A stretch of DNA of 64,000 nucleotides from positions 36,490,242 to 36,554,241 of the forward strand of contig CM055277.1 of the NCBI GenBank assembly GCA_029237695.1. The letters run 5' to 3'. The DNA is from Conchocele bisecta (Eukaryota; Mollusca; Bivalvia; Lucinida; Thyasiridae). The notes under the pieces were generated by a model that saw nothing but the letters and a program-made list of their open reading frames with translations, had not been told where the DNA came from and ran no database searches. This document shows, piece by piece, positions 60,201 through 64,000 of the stretch; positions within the stretch are counted from its first letter, which is position 1, and each line of letters starts with the position of its first letter. A program made the position numbers and the translations under genes.

Positions 60201-63200
60201 TGTTTTATAACATCATCACCAGGAGTATCTAACACCGTCAATGGAAATATTAGTTTTGGAAATGCAAAGCGTTTGAGAACAGTTATTTTACCTATAGTTG
60301 TCAGTTTTCTACGTTTCCATCTGTCTAAACATTGTTTAAATTCATTTACTTTTGGTAATAAGTTTATATTATGTATTCTATTTTTGTCATTAAAAAAGTT
60401 TATACCTAGTGTTTTTGCTACGTCGGCAGTCCATGAAAAATGTATCTTAAAAAGTATCGGTTTTGAATAGTTTAATCGCAAGCCTGAAATACGTCCGAAA
60501 TTATCAATGATAGAAAATAGGGTTTCTAACGATTCTTTTGACCCATCTAAGCAAAAAGTGGTCTGCGAACATTGTATTTCTGATTTATTCTTGATTTATT
60601 ATTCAATTCCTTTTATCATGTTATTATTTCGGACACTGTGTGATAGTATTTCTATTGCTGTAATAAACAAATATGGTGACAAAGGACAGCCTTGTCTTAC
60701 GCCCCTACCTAAACCGAAATAATATGTAAGATAGCCGTTATTTGTTACACAACTAGATATGTTATGATAAAATACTTCAACCCATTTTATTAGCTCGCCT
60801 GCACGAAGTACAGAAGAGCTTATGGCATACCCCCGGCGTCGTCGGCGTCCACAAACTTAACGTTGGGGTAAATGTCTTATAACTTCTGTTTCCTTTCATG
60901 GAACACCTTGTTATTTCATACATGCATTCCTCAGATGACCCTCTATCATGCTGTAGCAAATCCTTGACCCACCACCCAACCCTTACCCCAAGGTCAAGGT
61001 CACAAACTTAGCACATGCATAACCTTAACGTTGGGGGTAAATGTCTTATGCCATCTGTTTCCTTTCATGGAACGCCTTGATATTTCATACATGCATTCAT
61101 CTGATGATACTCTATCGTGCAATAGCAAATACATGACCCACCGCCCATCCCTTACCCCAAAGTCAAAGTCACAAACTTAGCACATTCATAAACTTAACGT
61201 TGGGGTAAATGTCTTATAAGATATGTTTCCTTTCATGCAACACCTTGATATTTCATACATGCATTCCTCAGATGACCCTCTATCATGCTGTAGCAAATCC
61301 ACGACCCACCACCCAACCCTTAGCCCAAGGTCACAAACTTAGCATGTTCATAAACTTAACGTTGGGGTAAATGTTGTGTAACTTCTGTTTATTTTAAGGG
61401 AACGCCTTCATATTTCATACATGCATTCATCTGATGATACTCTATCGTACTATAGAAAATCCATGACCCACCTCCCACCCCTTTCCCCAAGGTCAAGGTC
61501 ACACACTTAGCACATTCATAAACTTAACGTTGGGGTAAATGTCTTATGCCATCTGTTTCCTTTCATGGAACGCCTTGATATTTCATACATGCATTCATCT
61601 GATGATACTCTATCGTGCAATAGCAAATACATGACACACCGCCCATCCCTTACACCAAGGCCAAGGCCAAATCCATGACCCACCTCCCACCCCTTTCCCT
61701 AAGGTCAAGGTCACAATAAACTTCGCACATTCATAAACTTAACGTTGGGGTAAATGTCCCTATGATATCTGTTTCCTTTCATGGAACGCCTTGATATTTC
61801 ATACATGCATTCATCTGATCATACTCTATCGTGCAATAGCAAATACATGACCCACCGCCCATCCCTTTCCCCAAGGTCAAGGTCACAAACTTAGCACATT
61901 CATAAACTTAACGTTGGGGTAAATGTCTTATAAGATATGTTTCCTTTCATGCAACACCTTGATATTTCATACATGCATTCCTCAGATGACCCTCTATCAT
62001 GCTGTAACAAGTCCACGAACAACCACCCAACCCTTACCCCAAGGTCACAAACTTAACATGTTCATAAAATTAACGTTGGGTTAAATTTTGTTTTACTTCT
62101 GTTTTCAGGGAGCGCATTGATATTTCATACATGCATTCATCTTAATATGTTATATTATGCTATAGCAAATCCACGACCCACCTTCCACCACTGACCCGAA
62201 TGTCAAGGTCCACCGCACACCCCTTAACCCAAGGTCAAGTTATATAATATTCATGTTTTTTATGCAACTGTGCCAAGTTTGAGTGAAGGTTGCCAACAGG
62301 CGAGCTCCGTTGTCTTCTGACAACTATTGTTACACTGGGACCAACATTTAAGAATCTTAAAACTTTCATAATATATTCATGACTAACACTATCAAAGGCT
62401 TTTTCAAAATCAGCAAAAAATAACAACCTGTAATATATTTTTCATTAACATGATCAATAGTTTCAAATAATAATCTTATGTTTTCTCCAATATATCTGCC
62501 TTTAATAAAGCCCGTTTGATAGGAATTAATTTGTTTAATACACCCTTTATTCGATTAGCAATAGCCTTTGTAGCAATTTTATAATTAATGTTGAGTAAAC
62601 TTATTAGCCTCAAATTTGCGAGATTGGTACTGTCTTTAACTTTTTTTGTAATTAAATTTATTATGCTTTGTTTTTGTAGGGTTGTTAATTCACCAATTTC
62701 GAGTGAATAATTTAGAGACTTAACAAAGGTATGTTTTGATGTCGTTCCAAAACGATTTGTAGAATTCAGTAGTTATTCCATCTGAACCAGGTATTTTAGT
62801 AGTATCCATCGCCTTTAATGACACAGGCTAGTTACCTTTGATAACAAGTTTATCATAGACCATGGACTGCTCGGAAACAGTAGGAATATCCTTCACGTTT
62901 CCTACTCTTGCATGACAAACTTGATATCAAAAGGCATCAGCTACCTGGGTATTTTCCAATTGTGTTGAGTTGTTGAGGTGTCGATAATCTATGTGACGTC
63001 TATCTCACTGCCACTACTGTAGTATAGTTACATGTATGCATTTTATTGTTTGTTTGTTCCCATTTGCAGTCGTCTATGACACGTGCAGTTTCTATGGTCA
63101 CTGCGAGTTCGACATGTGCATGTCTGAACTGTTTGACGGATTTAGTCCCAGCTTCCTGGATGCATACCATAGACTGGTTCCCAAGCAGCCGGGATTCGCA

Positions 63201-63244
63201 AAGAGACTCGAGTTATACAAGTTGTTTTGTCACCTGAACCGTTG
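36141..63244 (+). CDS. FN3K: Ketosamine/fructosamine-3-kinase gene, seven exons, 3' end outside window
   Basis: Spliced gene for a protein-deglycating kinase of the aminoglycoside-phosphotransferase-like fold. Enzymes of this family use ATP to phosphorylate C3 of fructosamines or ribulosamines on glycated proteins, which then break down. The joined exons give about 300 residues in the family order. Counting Leu (TTG, 36141) as residue 1: P-loop GRGYICSG (25-32) with ATP-binding Lys45 in VFIK, acidic helix around MFDGE, MLVMEYMDL hinge, DTFGFDVNTCCGYL core, catalytic loop HGDLWEGN with Asp228 and Asn233, then IVYD with metal-binding Asp245. Spacing between the two Asp (17) equals the vertebrate enzyme as I know it. 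Human FN3K is 309 residues; here only the short last exon after LNRW is missing. All borders are GT-AG. The start codon is unresolved (see 33597). Invertebrates may have one gene ancestral to FN3K and FN3KRP, so the paralogue name is uncertain. Confidence 0.93.
36478..36634. repeat. Hairpin P2 in kinase intron 1
   Basis: Inverted repeat from tagaggatattccatcg to cgatggaatatcctattt with centre gagtgagcgtagcgaacg. It has the same end pattern as P1 but unrelated arms. Confidence 0.75.
37080..37495. repeat. Palindrome H, about 415 bp
   Basis: agtactttttcatcaataac to gttattgatgaaaaagtact, arms over 100 bp including aaaagtcatccttccc / ggggagggtgacttttt and attgatttcatagcg / cgcaataaaatcaat. A fragment recurs at 53477-53545. 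Confidence 0.8.
37831..37914 (+). CDS. FN3K: FN3K exon 2
   Basis: 28 codons after acceptor 'ttgcag', reading ARTMFDGEYSSL through VPKPIK, then donor gtaggt (phase 0). It matches the family segment with the conserved Glu of MFDGE, expected to salt-bridge the P-loop lysine, and the TGLVRVP-like strand. A family A fragment starts about 30 bp into the following intron. Confidence 0.92.
37945..38232 (-). mobile_element. Family A transposon A9, truncated, after kinase exon 2
   Basis: Starts about 30 bp into intron 2 with ttatttttcaggtgacacat. The terminal region is duplicated: cctactgagtgggcat appears twice, at about 38150 and 38213. Confidence 0.78.
38237..38390. repeat. Hairpin P4 in kinase intron 2
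   Basis: Inverted repeat from tagagaatattag to ataatattctattt, arms of about 65 bp, centre gcgaggcttgccgag identical to P1. The distal arm sequence (gtcatgaacgtgaataaata) is unrelated to P1. It directly abuts the end of an A fragment. A second inverted pair (ctactagacgtgaa / ttcacgtctagtag, 38522-38575) follows, closed by gggataaat. Confidence 0.8.
38843..38950. repeat. G-rich dispersed repeat fragment
   Basis: cataggcgtaggagcagggg, then ttggcttggcccctccaa. The inverted relative at 46236-46290 reads gtttggcccccc to ctcctacgcctatg. Confidence 0.6.
39832..44145. repeat. 160-170-bp satellite array with higher-order structure, in kinase intron 2
   Basis: Begins agctcgcctgcacaaagtgc and ends ccaacaggcgagcttcg, like the copy in the LINE at 60789. 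It contains about 17 units of 150-170 bp with the same anchors. A block starting at 41909 is repeated from about 42931, so a higher-order period near 1020 bp is present. Family B element B3 (40304-41903) interrupts the array. Open frames here on both strands are satellite translations. Confidence 0.85.
40304..41903 (-). mobile_element. Foldback element B3, inverted copy of B1 in the satellite
   Basis: Nearly the reverse complement of B1 along its whole length, including the internal hairpin (41167-41313). CTAAC flanks it at 40299-40303 and 41904-41908. The uninterrupted sequence actctaacatgctattg occurs in the next higher-order unit (about 42920), showing the empty site and confirming the 5-bp duplication. 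Confidence 0.9.
44295..45620. repeat. 1.3-kb imperfect palindrome in kinase intron 2
   Basis: The left arm (44295 to about 44850) and right arm (about 45008 to 45620) are inverted copies with small differences: for example gtgttccagccatcagcc against ggctgatggctggaacac, and cctatcaattatattacacc against its complement. The loop is about 160 bp. A transcript across it would fold into a hairpin of more than 500 bp. No coding content was recognised. Confidence 0.85.
47124..47227 (+). CDS. FN3K: FN3K exon 3 (hinge region)
   Basis: Starts after acceptor 'gaccag' and reads VIERPEGGAMLVMEYMDL then ..LGHQIA, with two bases (AG) of a split Arg codon before donor gtttat (phase 2). It covers the VMEY hinge that binds the adenine and the LG..IA helix of the family. 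It lies 9.2 kb from exon 2; that intron holds a satellite, a foldback element and a long palindrome. Confidence 0.93.
47560..47885 (+). repeat. Dispersed repeat D, copy 2, in kinase intron 3
   Basis: tatcccctcgccgataatca, agtctatgtacgtacgtgcg, tttcaataactcatgaaccg and gatcaaggtcactgggtgag, then an (AGT)n tract at 47805-47850. Confidence 0.7.
48005..48939 (-). mobile_element. Family A transposon A10 carrying an internal VNTR
   Basis: TTAA at 48001-48004 and 48940-48943 with the usual ends. The A sequence is interrupted at about 48450-48885 by a 48-bp tandem repeat. In kinase intron 3, 170 bp before exon 4. Confidence 0.85.
48456..48885. repeat. 48-bp VNTR derived from a MITE end
   Basis: About eight units around tgtgcggtttagagaggttc and cactgcatacatttcatac; two consecutive units are identical at a 48-bp spacing. 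The core ggtttagagaggttccactg is the terminal repeat of the small MITEs at 165 and 56994. Confidence 0.85.
49113..49275 (+). CDS. FN3K: FN3K exon 4, whose 3' edge seeds a minisatellite
   Basis: One base completes the split Arg codon, then 54 codons read LHLQNGVIGKAA to TYMDTFGFDVNTCCGYLEM and DNNWCDTWP. This matches the family's DKFGFH-T-CCG--Q---W--DWP stretch. Donor is CCG|gtacgc (phase 0). The last 18 exonic bases plus about 19 intronic bases are repeated dozens of times immediately downstream (49258-51689), so the true donor is followed by many near-identical ones. Confidence 0.95.
49258..51689 (+). repeat. Exon-intron-boundary minisatellite, 37-bp unit, about 65 copies
   Basis: Tandem array of a unit reading TGGTGTGACACCTGGCCG then gtacgctacactccccacc. 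The first 18 bases are the real 3' end of kinase exon 4 and the rest is the real start of intron 4. Array length divided by 37 gives about 65 units; several are shortened or carry 8-16 bp insertions. Each unit therefore holds a copy of the 5' splice site. Long open frames on both strands in this stretch are translations of the repeat, not genes. Confidence 0.95.
51740..52171 (+). pseudogene. Orphan 143-codon ORF, probably N-terminal fragment of the same CXC-tail family
   Basis: Opens with ATG and reads MRDHNMESNKSCKALK, then AKIVRKAIVNSAAWNFDG, ELTILLKFILEG and RNSIAQQLIQAHKSKG before TAG. The pattern of a hydrophobic 'LRK-I' helix, an 'LLKFIL' block and an 'SIAQ-I--A---G' block resembles the region just N-terminal of the part preserved at 22060-24780, as I remember that family. 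It sits directly after the minisatellite inside kinase intron 4 and is followed by a GATATC satellite. No continuation of the family follows, so it is either a fragment or an unrelated small ORF. Codon-like composition is better than in the surrounding repeats. Confidence 0.4.
52296..53200. repeat. GATATC-palindrome satellite, unit about 22 bp
   Basis: Built from atgatatcacctattcgaat and gtgatgatatcatcacttc. A higher-order unit of about 118 bp is seen at 52680 and 52798. Units are themselves palindromic around GATATC, TTCGAA and TGATGATATCATCA. In kinase intron 4. Confidence 0.92.
53205..53472 (-). mobile_element. Family A transposon A11, truncated
   Basis: Matches the A interior from tactttataatctgccgaaa to a degenerate end gggtatgtacctttg. 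It follows the GATATC satellite. Confidence 0.78.
53546..53869 (-). mobile_element. Family A transposon A12, truncated
   Basis: From gttaacggacattactattt to cgagtgggcatgtacctttaa; the right end and TTAA are intact. A fragment of the intron-1 palindrome (ggaatttcataaaataaaat, ggggagggtga) precedes it at 53477-53545. Confidence 0.8.
54735..54785 (+). repeat. GTC/GTT trinucleotide microsatellite
   Basis: gtcatcgttgtcgtcgttg and further gtcgtc; it produces a poly-Val reading frame that is not a gene. Confidence 0.9.
54790..55450 (+). repeat. Tandem repeat of about 155-180 bp, four units
   Basis: agtttcttcatcatcata recurs at about 54798, 54963, 55143 and 55299, with ttgacct and cattaacatgacc in each unit. 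Ends taatgcctcggcaggc, an edge shared with 59098. Confidence 0.8.
55564..55641 (+). CDS. FN3K: FN3K exon 5
   Basis: 26 codons after 'tttccag', reading MFFARMVEVQMARIDK and ending NSNMLKQ before donor gttaag (phase 0 on both sides). It corresponds to the family's TFFARHRL-Q--LI segment that follows the DDWP motif at the end of exon 4. Confidence 0.93.
56100..56960 (+). repeat. Two degenerate tandem repeats in kinase intron 5
   Basis: 56160-56440: three units with gatccgttagtcggatcatt spaced about 110-130 bp. 56500-56950: three units of about 170 bp with tacacatgtttatc, tattgattttc and ggcggccatttttatt. Confidence 0.7.
56994..57068. mobile_element. Short palindromic copy of the ACAGTGGAACC MITE
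   Basis: 75-bp inverted repeat from acagttggacctctcaaaac to ggtttagagatgtttcactg. A further lone end, gtgtccagtttagagaggtt, is at 57185. Confidence 0.7.
57365..57506 (+). CDS. FN3K: FN3K exon 6 (catalytic loop)
   Basis: 47 codons plus one base after acceptor 'ctgttccag', starting YGDRHARQLW and containing PALLHGDLWEGN and IAENDDGP. Donor gtaagt follows a lone A (phase 1), which with exon 7 makes Ile of IVYD. HGD provides the catalytic Asp and the Asn four residues after LW binds metal, as in other phosphotransferases of this fold. This is the most conserved segment of the gene. Confidence 0.96.
57710..58620. other. Intron sequence, one inverted repeat
   Basis: 58160-58265: cggttgctcaaagcctctgt and acagaggtgttaagaaaccg form an imperfect hairpin starting at agaatacca. 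No exon seen. Confidence 0.5.
58700..59120 (-). repeat. Satellite-type element with cctcggcaggc edge
   Basis: cgagcctgcttgcggaaagc, a (gtccgtgc)n stretch at 58765-58800, and two units with caaggtcaaggtcaaatgac and tatgcttattgggcatc; ends at tgcctcggcaggctcgac. Confidence 0.6.
59190..60788 (-). mobile_element. LINE (L1/Tx1-type) 3' portion, decayed
   Basis: Reading on the minus strand from 60788: IKWVEVFYHNISSC, GVRQGCPLSPYLFITAIEIL (reverse-transcriptase motif), a degraded YADD region, SKESLETLFSIIDNFG, RLNYSKPILF, then TLGINFFNDKNR, LDRWKRRKLTTIGKITVLKR and FDFLWDSKPDK. Further down (59370-59470) NDYLYKCGIVNSNLC and VCSMAPETNKHLFWEC give a C-x2-C..H-x4-C knuckle. This order is that of the ORF2 3' half of L1/Tx1 LINEs. 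Stops and frameshifts make it inactive. It lies in intron 6 of the kinase gene, antisense to it. Confidence 0.85.
60789..62334. mobile_element. Satellite-bearing element (Helentron-like) inserted in the LINE
   Basis: Left edge reads tagctcgcctgcacgaag and contains a GCAC/GTGC-type hairpin; right edge reads caacaggcgagct then tcttctgacaactattg. AGCTCGCCTG is inverted at the two ends. Between them lie about eight degenerate units of 150-170 bp with the anchors aacttaacgttggggtaaat, catggaacgccttgatattt and ccccaaggtcaaggtcac. The same ends bound the array at 39832-44145, so the unit moves as a whole. Central tandem repeats with a terminal hairpin fit non-autonomous Helentrons described from bivalves, but no Rep/helicase is present to prove it. 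Confidence 0.6.
62335..62815 (-). mobile_element. LINE (L1/Tx1-type) 5' portion of reverse transcriptase
   Basis: On the minus strand: TTKIPGSDGITTEFYKSFWN, then LRLISLLNINYKIATKAIAN, QTGFIKGRYIGENIRLLFE, LFFADFEKAFDSVSHEYIMK and VLRFLNVGPSV, with frameshifts. These are RT domains 0-3 and the fingers motif FEKAFDS of the same LINE as 59190-60788. The two parts were one element, since the next residues, IKWVEVFYH, resume at 60788 on the other side of the inserted satellite element. Confidence 0.85.
63070..63244 (+). CDS. FN3K: FN3K exon 7 (metal-binding Asp, C-lobe)
   Basis: Begins after 'catttgcag' with two bases completing Ile, then VYDTCSFYGHCEFD, LFDGFSPSFLDAYHR and LYKLFCHLNR, and ends TG|gtatgt (phase 2), splitting the Trp codon of LNRW. 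Family members read YDPASFYGHxE here; this copy has Thr-Cys where Pro-Ala is usual. A last exon of about 15-20 codons is expected beyond 64000; none is visible in the last 750 bases. Confidence 0.94.
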
Positions 63245-63879
63245 GTATGTTCATGTAGTACTACTTGTGTTAACCACACGACGGCCTGCGTTAAACTTGC
63301 CCAGATGTCAACATTTCTGAACATCTATTGGCAATCTCAACTCGTAATCAATAATTTGAATGGCTGAGTCTTAGCTGTAGCACAGCTTAGTCCCAGCCAA
63401 TCAAGCTTCTTTATTTCAAGCACAATGTTCAAGTATTTTTAAATAAAAACATAACAAATATTGGTAAGATTAGTGCAGGCGATGGTGCATTCAAAGAAAG
63501 TAAAATGGACTCTTCTGTGTTAAAATCCATTCCAAAAATCAGAAAATGAGAGAAACAATATTCACAGACAGTGAGAGTCATAATGAGACGGCATGTATTC
63601 CAAATATTAATTAGAGATGAGTAGAGCTGAAAGGGCACTACATATTCGGGTATCAGTCCACACGCCACATACCCCCTCCCCTCCATGAACGATGTCTATA
63701 ACTTGAACATGTTGAATGGCACACAGTAGTAAATGTATGTATTTGCATTTCGCCGATAAACTATTCAATTACCCAGTCACGTTCTCTATGGAATTATGCA
63801 TGCACAAAATATAGAATGCTATGTATGTTTCATGTATGGTGTCAACTGCTTTTATAAAGTGGGTTTTACATACATTGCA

Positions 63880-63960
63880 TGTACAGTCGAGCACAAGTAC
63901 CTCGAATATCAGTATCTCGATGATATCCCCTATCTCGATGATTCGTTTTTAAAGTCCCGA
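63880..63960 (+). mobile_element. Possible pogo/Tigger-like MITE end
   Basis: tacagtcgagcacaagtacc is followed by repeated tatctcgatgat. ACAGTCGA..CCTCGA ends with TCTCGA repeats resemble pogo-group MITEs. The second end was not found before 64000. Confidence 0.35.
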
Positions 63961-64000
63961 ATTATATTCTTATTTGTTTAATATAAATTTCCTCGGCTAT

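Overview
This is eukaryotic, intron-rich, AT-rich DNA crowded with small transposons and satellites. It is most likely from a marine mollusc and probably a bivalve. That rests on the repeat landscape: tandem units of 160-170 bp built around 'aaggtcaaggtcac', the 'acggcctatcaacag' and 'aaaaccggagtaccc' dispersed repeats, and a family of genes with CXC-type tails. The species call is inference; no search was possible. No rRNA gene, CRISPR array or bacterial feature was seen.

The one well-supported host gene is a ketosamine/fructosamine-3-kinase (FN3K/FN3KRP) on the + strand. I recognised seven coding exons at 36141-36293, 37831-37914, 47124-47227, 49113-49275, 55564-55641, 57365-57506 and 63070-63244. 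All introns have GT-AG borders, and the phases (0,0,2,0,0,1,2) join into one reading frame of about 300 residues with P-loop, catalytic HGD and second metal-binding Asp. The final exon lies beyond position 64000. The homologous N-terminus has no ATG. An upstream exon at 33597-33685 has a start codon and a phase that would splice in frame, so it is a candidate first exon.

Positions 1-33000 are gene-poor. They hold palindromic MITEs, degenerate satellites, a broken copy of a transposon-like multi-exon-length gene ending in a Cys-rich CXC tail (22060-24780), and a nest of two element families at 25484-30684. Family A (TTAA target duplications, ends AGGTACATGCCCAC) has about 12 copies. Family B is a foldback element of about 1.6-1.8 kb. 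Its inverted ends consist of 20-bp tandem repeats and it makes exact 5-bp target duplications. It has three copies: one sits inside an A copy and contains another A copy, and one sits in a satellite whose empty site is visible next door.

From 33.5 kb to the end nearly everything is intron of the kinase gene. The introns carry a satellite array (39832-44145), a 1.3-kb inverted repeat (44295-45620), and a 2.4-kb minisatellite (49258-51689) whose 37-bp unit is a copy of the exon 4/intron boundary, so the intron contains dozens of duplicated splice donors. They also hold a GATATC-rich satellite, more A copies, and a decayed L1/Tx1-type LINE on the - strand (59190-62815) split by a satellite-bearing element resembling a Helentron. 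Most other open frames are chance or repeat translations and were left out.
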